This document shows positions 1 to 4,993 of a DNA stretch of 7,822 bases, in pieces. The stretch spans positions 1-7,822 of the forward strand of contig CAYSIX010000196.1 in the NCBI GenBank assembly GCA_964431205.1, read 5' to 3'. Each line of letters starts with the position of its first letter. Positions within the stretch are counted from its first letter, which is position 1. The DNA comes from CAYSIX01 sp964431205 (GTDB taxonomy: Bacteria; Planctomycetota; Phycisphaerae; Phycisphaerales; Phycisphaeraceae). Below the pieces are notes generated by a model that saw only the letters and a list, made by a program, of their open reading frames with translations, was not told the DNA's origin and made no database searches. The translations under genes were made by a program, and so were the position numbers.

Positions 1-93
1 CGCGGCTTGCCCCGAAAGCCCGGAGGAACCCCTCAAGGTGATCGTGAGCACCTGCGCCCCCTTACGATCGAGAATCCGTTGGACACAAGCCAT
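1..93 (-). CDS. 5' fragment of a gene cut by the left edge, possibly a CBS-domain protein
   Basis: An ATG at 93 opens a reading frame that stays open for 31 codons to the first base of the window. What makes it credible is the ribosome binding site: AAAGGAG lies 6 nt before the ATG, the best in this window together with that of the esterase gene. The protein begins MACVQRILDRKGAQVLTI. This resembles the usual start of small bacterial CBS-domain proteins (a short helix containing I-L-x-x-K-G, then a V-x-T/S-I strand). Residues 19-31 (LRGSSGLSGQAA region) fit the expected P-x-x-T/S-V-x-x-A-A pattern poorly, so the family call is tentative. It lies 176 bp downstream of nrdR on the same strand; the gap and its own ribosome binding site argue for independent translation. 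The gene start is fairly sure, its function is not. Confidence 0.4.
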   Translation of the reverse strand, partial: MACVQRILDRKGAQVLTITLRGSSGLSGQAA

Positions 94-99
94 GCGGCA

Positions 100-106
100 C
101 TCCTTT
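100..106 (-). promoter_or_regulatory. Shine-Dalgarno of the left-edge gene
   Basis: The minus strand reads AAAGGAG followed by TGCCGC and then ATG, a near-ideal anti-16S match with a 6-nt spacer. It fixes the start of the truncated gene at position 93. Confidence 0.6.
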
Positions 107-132
107 CTTGCGTCGCAGAGATGATCCAGCCA

Positions 133-173
133 CGGCACCGACGAGAGGTGAAGGCCCTTGGCCGGTGGTGCCG
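133..173. repeat. Inverted repeat in the nrdR to left-edge gene gap
   Basis: CGGCACC (133-139) and GGTGCCG (167-173) are perfect 7-bp inverted arms separated by 27 nt. Inside lies a small GGCC-CTT-GGCC hairpin (153-163). On the minus strand this would fold in RNA running from nrdR toward the left-edge gene, before its ribosome binding site. No T-run follows on that strand, so it is not a standard intrinsic terminator. With such high GC, short arms can arise by chance. Nothing else was found in 107-269 apart from a TTTTTT run at 229-234 on the plus strand, which has no stem before it. Confidence 0.25.
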
Positions 174-269
174 AGGCCTGAAGCTTCCAGCAACCAAGCT
201 AACGCGCTGAACGGTGAAAAGGCAAGAGTTTTTTCGACGATTTCTGCTTTCGGCCCGACGCCGATCGCG

Positions 270-782
270 TCAGCCGCCCTCGCCGGCCTGAAAGAGCGTG
301 CCCTGGTCGGGCGGGGGCGGGGGCACGTGCGTCTCCTTGACCTGCTGGGCCTCGGCGAGCAGGTCGTCGATCGTCCGCATCGGCAGGTACACGCTTACGA
401 AGCGGACGTACGCCACCGGGTCCAGCCGCTTGAGCCGCTCGGCCAGCATCCGCCCGATCTCCAGCGACTCGACCTCCCGCTCGCCCCGGCGGAACAGCTC
501 CTCCTCGACCGCGTCCACCAGCTCGTTGAGCTGCTCGATCGACACCGCCCGCTTGTAGCAGGCCTTCTGCGCCCCGCCCAGGAGCTTGCTGCGGTCGTAA
601 GGCACGCGCGTGCGGTCCCGCTTGATCACCGAGAGCTTGACGTGCTCCTCGACGTGCTCGAACGTGGTGAAGCGCTTGCCGCAGGCCAGGCACTGGCGGC
701 GTCGGCGGATCGCCTTGCCCCCTTCGGTCGCCCGCGAGTCGATGACCTTGTCCTGGTTGTCGTGGCAGAACGGGCAGCGCAT
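270..782 (-). CDS. nrdR: Transcriptional repressor NrdR
   Basis: NrdR is a zinc-finger, ATP-cone regulator that represses ribonucleotide reductase genes according to the nucleotide bound to its cone. The 170-residue protein starts MRCPFC. C3, C6, C31 and C34 form the zinc ribbon, with the DSR motif at 15-17 and the basic RRRR stretch at 26-29 before the second Cys pair, then GKRFTTFE. The ATP-cone covers about 48-138, with VIKRDRTRVPYDRSKL and, near its end, DPVAYVRFVSVY. Length is slightly over the usual 150-160 residues because of a C-terminal tail with five consecutive prolines (154-158). The frame extends upstream to 851, but the family always begins M-x-C-P-x-C, so the ATG at 782 was chosen. 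There is no Shine-Dalgarno before it; see the -10-like site at 791-796. No ribonucleotide reductase gene lies in the window, so its targets are elsewhere. Confidence 0.97.
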   Translation of the reverse strand: MRCPFCHDNQDKVIDSRATEGGKAIRRRRQCLACGKRFTTFEHVEEHVKLSVIKRDRTRVPYDRSKLLGGAQKACYKRAVSIEQLNELVDAVEEELFRRGEREVESLEIGRMLAERLKRLDPVAYVRFVSVYLPMRTIDDLLAEAQQVKETHVPPPPPDQGTLFQAGEGG

Positions 783-790
783 CGGCCCAT

Positions 791-796
791 AGCCTA
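791..796 (-). promoter_or_regulatory. Candidate -10 box of nrdR (leaderless type)
   Basis: The minus strand reads TAGGCT, then 8 nt, then the nrdR ATG. TAGGCT fits the TAnnnT pattern of a sigma70 -10 box, and the usual distance from -10 to the transcript start would place +1 at or next to the A of the ATG. The absence of a Shine-Dalgarno fits a leaderless mRNA. No convincing -35 hexamer stands 16-18 bp upstream. Confidence 0.35.
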
Positions 797-930
797 CGCC
801 ATTCGCCGCGGGGCGTGGCCCGAAGGCCGGTCCCTGTCGCGGTGAACCCATTGCGGAGAGGCCTCGCCGCGGCCGCCTCGCCGCGCCCCGGCGGCGGCGC
901 GCGCTGGCCGTGGCGCACCGGCCGTTCGCC

Positions 931-936
931 TATACT
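931..936 (+). promoter_or_regulatory. Candidate -10 box of the YmdB-type gene (leaderless type)
   Basis: TATACT (5 of 6 matches to TATAAT) ends 6 nt before the ATG at 943, so transcription would begin at about the start codon. The bases between and just upstream contain no purine-rich Shine-Dalgarno. No good -35 is visible. In DNA this GC-rich a TATACT is noticeable, which raises confidence somewhat. Confidence 0.45.
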
Positions 937-942
937 CGCGCC

Positions 943-1803
943 ATGACCGTTCGCATCGTGCTCCTGGGCGACGTGGTGGGCATGCCCGGGGTCCGGGCCG
1001 TCGTCCAGCAGGTCCCCGAGATCCGCCGGCGCTACGCCCCGCACCTGATCATCGCCAACGCCGAGAACGCCGCCAACGGCACGGGGCTGACCCCCGCGCT
1101 GTACCGGCGGCTGTGCGACGCCGGCGTGGACGCGATCACCCTGGGCGATCACACCTTCAAGAAAAGCCAGATCGTTTCGGTGCTCGAGCGGGAGGCGAAC
1201 ATCATCCGCCCGGCGAACCTGTCGGTCCAGGCCGCCGGCCGGGCGTGGATGCGCCTGCGCGTGCCCGGCGACGGTTCGGGCGACGACGTGGACGTGTACG
1301 TGTTCACCGTGCTGGGCCGGCTGTTCATGCAGTTGCCGGCCAACGACCCGTTCGCAACGGCAGACGCGATCCTGGCGCAGCTTCCCGACCCGGCGCCGCT
1401 GGCGCTGGTCGAGGTCCACGCCGAGGCGACCAGCGAGAAGGTCGCGATGGGCTGGCACCTCAACGGTCGGGTGGCGGCGGTGTTCGGCACGCACACGCAC
1501 GTGCCGACGGCGGACGCGCGCGTGCTGCCGGCCGGCGTGCCCGGGCCCGACGCCGCCGGGGGGACCGCCTACGTCACCGACCTGGGCATGTGCGGCCCGG
1601 CCGACTCGGTGCTCGGCCGCCGCGCCGACCGCGTGCTCAAGCACATGACCACCGCCATGCACGCGCCGTTCGACGTCGCCGAGGGCAACCCGCAGGTCCA
1701 CGGCGTCCTGATCGAGCTCGACCCCGCCACGCGACGCGCCACGCGCATCGAGTCGCTGCACCTGACCGCCGACACGTCGCGCCCGCCGTTCGCCGAGGGG
1801 TAA
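943..1803 (+). CDS. ymdB: YmdB/TIGR00282-family metallophosphoesterase
   Basis: This family of calcineurin-like phosphodiesterases includes B. subtilis YmdB, which acts on 2',3'-cyclic nucleotides and influences biofilm and motility decisions. The 286-residue protein shows the family motifs in order: GDVVG (9-13, metal ligand D10), NAENAANGTGLT (39-50, E41 and N42), LGDH (67-70), HAEATSE (159-165, H159), GTHTHVPTAD (182-191, H184 and H186) and YVTDLGMCGPADSVLG (210-225). Two things are unusual. The normal G-N-H motif, whose Asn helps hold the metals, reads G-D-H here (D69). A short insert (about 199-207, VPGPDAAGG) separates the LPAG motif from the YVTD motif, which are nearly adjacent in typical members. 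Length is a little above the usual 255-270. The ATG at 943 was chosen because the upstream extension to 910 lacks family sequence. It is divergent from nrdR with a 160-bp shared upstream region. Substrate in this organism is unknown. Confidence 0.93.
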   Translation: MTVRIVLLGDVVGMPGVRAVVQQVPEIRRRYAPHLIIANAENAANGTGLTPALYRRLCDAGVDAITLGDHTFKKSQIVSVLEREANIIRPANLSVQAAGRAWMRLRVPGDGSGDDVDVYVFTVLGRLFMQLPANDPFATADAILAQLPDPAPLALVEVHAEATSEKVAMGWHLNGRVAAVFGTHTHVPTADARVLPAGVPGPDAAGGTAYVTDLGMCGPADSVLGRRADRVLKHMTTAMHAPFDVAEGNPQVHGVLIELDPATRRATRIESLHLTADTSRPPFAEG

Positions 1804-1812
1804 ACCCGCCCA

Positions 1813-1828
1813 ACGCGACAAGTCGCGT
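1813..1828 (+). terminator. Perfect hairpin just after the YmdB-type gene
   Basis: ACGCGAC and GTCGCGT form a perfect 7-bp inverted repeat around AA, beginning 9 nt after the stop codon at 1803. It could end or stabilise the transcript, but no T-run follows, so it is not a classical intrinsic terminator. Its last bases, GTCGCGTCG (1822-1830), are repeated exactly at 1850-1858. Confidence 0.3.
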
Positions 1829-1876
1829 CGCTTCGTGGGGCGGCGTGGGGTCGCGTCGGTACGTGGAGGGCGCGCG

Positions 1877-1930
1877 GGGTGGCGTACGGTGTCACCCAAG
1901 CCGGGACGCGGCGCAGCGGAGTCCCGGGTT
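1877..1930. repeat. Tandem inverted repeats, REP-like palindrome
   Basis: Two neighbouring hairpins lie in the 281-bp stretch between the YmdB-type gene and the GGDEF gene. The first pairs GGGTG (1877-1881) with CACCC (1893-1897). The second is stronger: CCGGGAC (1901-1907) pairs with GTCCCGG (1921-1927) around a 13-nt loop, and after one G-G mismatch two A-T pairs extend it (1898-1899 with 1929-1930). The form, a GC-rich palindrome in a gap, is like bacterial REP elements, but only one copy is in this window, so repetition cannot be shown. I see no gene in 1804-2084; an upstream extension of the GGDEF frame there would be arginine-rich and unlike a protein domain. Confidence 0.35.
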
Positions 1931-2084
1931 CCGCCGTGATCGCCCGCACGAACGATACGACCGTCAGCCTTTGACCGTCCCCCGCGAACCGCCGGCGTCC
2001 GCCAACGGGCGCAGGGCGCTGAGGATCGATGCCCGCCGCGCGTTTCGACGCAAGGCCCACCGCCGCCGCGCCGATGCCGATGAC

Positions 2085-3143
2085 GTGAGCCAAACGCTGA
2101 GCACCGATCCCGACGCCCTGAACCCCGCGCCACCGCTGGACGAGCCGGACGGCCCGACGGCCGCGCCCCTGCCCGTCGCCGGCGACCACGCCCCGGCCGC
2201 GTCCCGGTCCCCCGAGGCCGATCGCCGGCCCACCGACTGGACCGACGCCCCCCTGCGCAGCAAGGTCCACCTGCTCATGATGCTCGCCGTGCTCACCGGC
2301 GCCCTGATCGTCAAGGCCGACCTCTGGTGGGGCCCCTCGTTCTGGCACGCCATGGGCGCCCTGGCCCTGGCGATCACCGCCCTGGCCGCCCTCGCCCAGG
2401 CCTGGGTCAACGTCCCGATCGAGAACCTGGCCCGACGCGCCGAGCTGATCGCACGGGTCAACAAGCCCTCGGCCCTGCGCAAGCTGCCCATCGGCCGGCA
2501 CGACGAGGTCGGCCGCCTGGCCAAGTCCATCCAGCTCATCGGCGTCTCCGCCCTGCGCACCCAGCGCGAGGCCACCCACCTGCGCCGCACCCTCGACCAC
2601 CGCGTCGTCGCCGCCACCCGACGCGCCACCCGCCAGCTCAAGCACCTGGCCATGCGCGACCCGCTCACCGAGCTGGGCAACCGCCGATTCCTCGACGATC
2701 AGCTCGAACCGCTCACCCGGCAGGTCGCCGACGCCGGCCACGACCTGATCTGCATCCTCCTCGACCTCGACGACTTCAAGCCCGTCAACGACCGCCTCGG
2801 GCACGAGGCCGGCGACGAGCTGCTCGTGCTCCTGTCCGGCCTGCTGCGCGCCTCGGTCCGCCACGACGACCTGTGCGTCCGCCTCGGCGGCGACGAGTTC
2901 GCCGTCTTCATGCCCGGCGCCACCCTCGCCCGCGCCGAGCAGTTCGCCGAGGGCCTGCGAAAACTGTTTCGCCAGCAGGTCCGCGTCATGCACCGCAACG
3001 GGCCGCACCCCGACCTGTCCATCGGCATCGCCTCGCTCCGCGCCGACCGGGCCCGCACCGGCGACGACCTGCTCCGCGTCGCCGACCGCCGCCTCTACGA
3101 CGCCAAGCACAACGGCAAGGGCCACACCGTCGCCCCGGTGTGA
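2085..3143 (+). CDS. Membrane diguanylate cyclase (HAMP-GGDEF)
   Basis: It is predicted to make cyclic di-GMP from two GTP at the inner membrane. In the 352-residue reading, residues 1-58 are acidic and proline-rich. Two hydrophobic segments follow (about 62-78 and 88-109) with only about ten residues between them. A HAMP-like linker comes next (about 110-160, starting PIENLARRAELIARV and containing DEVGRLA at 140-146), then a short helix, then the GGDEF domain: DPLTELGNRR (192-201), DLDDFKPVNDRLGH (227-240), GGDEF (268-272), and SIGIA (312-316). R259-x-x-D262, five residues before GGDEF, matches the product-inhibition I-site. The active-site motif is intact, so it should be active. No ATG in this frame precedes the membrane segments; GTG at 2085 was chosen because the sequence before it is Arg-rich. 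It lacks a clear ribosome binding site. TTG 1971 or GTG 1845 remain possible. Its 3' end faces the esterase gene. Confidence 0.9.
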   Translation: MSQTLSTDPDALNPAPPLDEPDGPTAAPLPVAGDHAPAASRSPEADRRPTDWTDAPLRSKVHLLMMLAVLTGALIVKADLWWGPSFWHAMGALALAITALAALAQAWVNVPIENLARRAELIARVNKPSALRKLPIGRHDEVGRLAKSIQLIGVSALRTQREATHLRRTLDHRVVAATRRATRQLKHLAMRDPLTELGNRRFLDDQLEPLTRQVADAGHDLICILLDLDDFKPVNDRLGHEAGDELLVLLSGLLRASVRHDDLCVRLGGDEFAVFMPGATLARAEQFAEGLRKLFRQQVRVMHRNGPHPDLSIGIASLRADRARTGDDLLRVADRRLYDAKHNGKGHTVAPV

Positions 3144-3205
3144 GGCGGCGTGCCTGCACGAAACGTCGCGACCTTGACGACGCCGAAACAGGTAAACCGA
3201 ACGGC

Positions 3206-4480
3206 TTACTCCTCCGCGAACAGGAACATCAGCACGCGGTCGAGGCGCTGTTGCCAGGCGGCCTCGTCGTGGGTGCCGCCGGGGATGCGCTCGTAGCGGT
3301 AGTCGTCCTCGCGGGCCAGGCCGGCGCTGTCGAGGGCGGCGACGAGGGCGTCGGCGTCTTCGAGGGGCGTGGGGCCGGGATAGATCGAGCCGGGGCTGTC
3401 GCCCATGTCGATCCAGAGGCGCAGGTCGGCCAGGTGGTCCGGGGGCTGCTGCTGCCAGTGTCGGGCCAGGTCGAAGCCCGCGTCGTCGCCGCTGGCGCCG
3501 AGGCGGAGCCAGGGCGAGAGGGTGGCGGCGGAGCCGAAGGTCTGCGGCGCGGTGGCGGCGGCGTGCAGGGCGATGAGCCCGCCGAGCCCGGCGCCGGCGA
3601 TGGCGGTGTGCTCGGGCCCGGTTCGGGTTTGGTAGCGCTGGTCGATGAAGGGCTTGAACTGCTCGACCAGGGCGCGGACGTAGTCGTCGCCGCGGGCCGG
3701 CGTGCCGAGGGCGTCGCCGGCGGCCGAGGGCGTGTATTCGGCGTCGCGGTCGGGGGTGTTGTAGAGCCCGACGATGATGATCGGCTGGATGGCGCCCTGC
3801 TCGATGAGGCGTTGGGCGGTTTCGTCCATCTGCCACTCGACGCCGGCGAAGGAGGCGGACTCGTCGAAGAGGTTCTGGCCGTCCTGGACATAGAGGACGG
3901 GATAACGACGGTCCGCTTCGTCGTCGTAACCGGGCGGGAGCCAGACGGCGAGCGTGCGTTCGTTGGCGAGGATGTCGGAGTGGACGTTCTTGTGCAGGCG
4001 GAGCTCGCCGGTGATGGTGATGCGGCCGGGGATGGACTTGCCGCCGTCGACCCAGGAGGTGACCTCGACGTCGACGGTCATGGGTTCGTCGGCACGAAGC
4101 AGGCGGTTGTCGATCTCTTCGCCGGCGGGCCCGCGTTCGACGGTGCTCCAGGTGCCGCGGGTGATCTTGTATTCGTACTCGATGCCGCGGAGCACCTCGG
4201 CCGAGCCGTAGTGCCGGCCGTCGTCGCCGGGTTCGAGCGCGAGGCCGGCCGGGTCCCACGCGCCCAGGGCGGGCCCGCTGCCGGTGACGTAAACGAGCTG
4301 ATCCTCCGGGGTGGTCGGGGGCACAGAGACGGCGAACTCGACGGTGACCGGCTCGCGGTTGGCCTGGCGCAGGGCGGCGACCTCGGCCTCGTACCGCTGC
4401 TTGACCGAGCTGAACCACACGAACATGCCCACCAGCGCCACGACGAACACGACGAAGGCCGCGATCAGGACGTGTCTCAT
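3206..4480 (-). CDS. Membrane-anchored CBM20-esterase protein with the nucleophile serine replaced
   Basis: The 424-residue protein starts with an uncleaved-looking signal anchor (about 4-23, no lipobox). A CBM20-like beta-sandwich occupies roughly 47-140; YVTGSGPALGAWDP and YKITRGTW are typical of that starch-binding family. From about 150 it is an esterase of the EstD/Fes type (PF00756 alpha/beta hydrolase), with LAVWLPPGY, YPVLYVQDGQNLFD (193-206) and GVEWQMDE. Family members carry the nucleophile in a G-x-S-x-G-G elbow, as in AGSSMGGL. Here the elbow reads AGAGLGGL (295-302), so the serine is Gly298, codon GGG. The catalytic His seems kept (GGTHDEAAW, H404) and D358 or D361 could be the acid. 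It may be a non-hydrolytic carbohydrate-binding protein; a different nucleophile is less likely. The frame is intact throughout, so it is not decaying. ATG 4480 has a strong AAAGGAG before it. The protein should face the periplasm. Confidence 0.9.
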   Translation of the reverse strand: MRHVLIAAFVVFVVALVGMFVWFSSVKQRYEAEVAALRQANREPVTVEFAVSVPPTTPEDQLVYVTGSGPALGAWDPAGLALEPGDDGRHYGSAEVLRGIEYEYKITRGTWSTVERGPAGEEIDNRLLRADEPMTVDVEVTSWVDGGKSIPGRITITGELRLHKNVHSDILANERTLAVWLPPGYDDEADRRYPVLYVQDGQNLFDESASFAGVEWQMDETAQRLIEQGAIQPIIIVGLYNTPDRDAEYTPSAAGDALGTPARGDDYVRALVEQFKPFIDQRYQTRTGPEHTAIAGAGLGGLIALHAAATAPQTFGSAATLSPWLRLGASGDDAGFDLARHWQQQPPDHLADLRLWIDMGDSPGSIYPGPTPLEDADALVAALDSAGLAREDDYRYERIPGGTHDEAAWQQRLDRVLMFLFAEE

Positions 4481-4486
4481 AACCAG

Positions 4487-4493
4487 CTCCTTT
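4487..4493 (-). promoter_or_regulatory. Shine-Dalgarno of the esterase gene
   Basis: The minus strand reads AAAGGAG, CTGGTT, ATG. The motif and its 6-nt spacing set the start at 4480, in front of the hydrophobic anchor. Confidence 0.8.
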
Positions 4494-4564
4494 CCGGGCG
4501 GTTCGACCGCGAAGAACGTGCCTCAAAGCCGCGGGAACCAACCGCCGATCTAGACCGGACCGGG

Positions 4565-4570
4565 ATTATA
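4565..4570 (-). promoter_or_regulatory. Consensus -10 box upstream of the esterase gene
   Basis: The minus strand has a perfect TATAAT (4570 down to 4565). A transcript from it would start near 4558 and carry a leader of about 78 nt to the ATG at 4480. The 16-18 bp upstream spacing shows no TTGACA-like hexamer, so a second factor or a weak -35 would be needed. A perfect TATAAT is rare in DNA of this composition. On the plus strand the same spot reads ATTATACC and could in principle also serve the divergent pterin dehydratase gene. Confidence 0.45.
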
Positions 4571-4685
4571 CCTTCGCGGTCGCCGTTCGCCGCGGTTTGT
4601 GGCCCGCCGAGCGGATCGCGCCCGCCCGCCGCTTGACCCGGACCCTCCGGGGCGACACCATTCCAGCGGACACGGAACCCGCAAC

Positions 4686-4691
4686 GGAAGG
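4686..4691 (+). promoter_or_regulatory. Shine-Dalgarno of the pterin dehydratase gene
   Basis: GGAAGG stands 8 nt before the ATG at 4700 and supports that start. Confidence 0.65.
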
Positions 4692-4699
4692 TATTCCCC

Positions 4700-4990
4700 A
4701 TGGCTGATGCCCTGAACCAGTCGCAGATCGACACGGCATTGAAGGACCTGCCCGGCTGGCGCTTCGACGAGGACAAGCTGAGCAAGGCATTTGAGTTCGG
4801 TTCGTTCAAGGAAGCGCTGTCGTTTATCGTCCGCGTCGGGCTCGAGGCCGAGAACCTCGACCATCACCCCGAGCTGTTCAACGTGTACGACAAGGTGAAA
4901 CTGTCGCTGAGCACGCACGACGCGGGGGGCAAGGTGACGCAGAAGGACGTGGACCTGGCCCGGGCGATCGAAGACTTCAGTTGGGTGTAG
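4700..4990 (+). CDS. phhB: Pterin-4a-carbinolamine dehydratase
   Basis: The enzyme dehydrates 4a-hydroxytetrahydropterin to quinonoid dihydropterin, recycling the cofactor of aromatic amino acid hydroxylases; it is cytoplasmic. The 96-residue length is typical. The signature is complete: W20 in the GWRF element, E51-N-L-D-H55-H56-P57, Y63, and THD at 72-74, with H55, H56 and H73 matching the three catalytic histidines of the mammalian PCD/DCoH enzyme, and the final A-x-x-I-E helix. No phenylalanine hydroxylase gene is in the window. In bacteria lacking that hydroxylase, related proteins have been linked to other pterin or molybdopterin uses, so the physiological partner is open. A GGAAGG ribosome binding site supports the start. 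The next gene begins 3 nt after its stop, so the two are probably co-transcribed and perhaps translationally coupled. It is divergent from the esterase gene across 219 bp. Confidence 0.95.
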   Translation: MADALNQSQIDTALKDLPGWRFDEDKLSKAFEFGSFKEALSFIVRVGLEAENLDHHPELFNVYDKVKLSLSTHDAGGKVTQKDVDLARAIEDFSWV

Positions 4991-4993
4991 CAC

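Noticed and set aside
1..210. Plus-strand frame open from the left edge to a stop at 210
   Set aside because: No recognisable motif; the opposite strand has a better case because of its strong Shine-Dalgarno.
199..2133. Very long open frame on the minus strand across nrdR, the YmdB-type gene and the gap
   Set aside because: It is antisense or out of frame to two well-recognised genes, is Arg/Gly/His-rich without domains, and exists because stop codons are rare at this GC content.
3144..3205. Bidirectional terminator between the converging GGDEF and esterase genes
   Set aside because: Only CGTGC/GCACG with a 2-nt gap (about 3149-3160) and a 5-bp CGTCG/CGACG pair (3164-3182) are seen, with no T-run on either strand; too weak to call.
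1569..4541. A 990-codon minus-strand frame covering the GGDEF gene and overlapping the esterase gene
   Set aside because: It lies opposite a clear GGDEF gene and out of frame with the esterase gene; its composition is low-complexity and no motif is recognisable.
2327..4636. A 769-codon plus-strand frame running from the GGDEF gene through the esterase gene
   Set aside because: It is a shifted reading of the GGDEF gene followed by the antisense of the esterase gene; the Arg/Pro and then Val/Gly-rich product has no domain.
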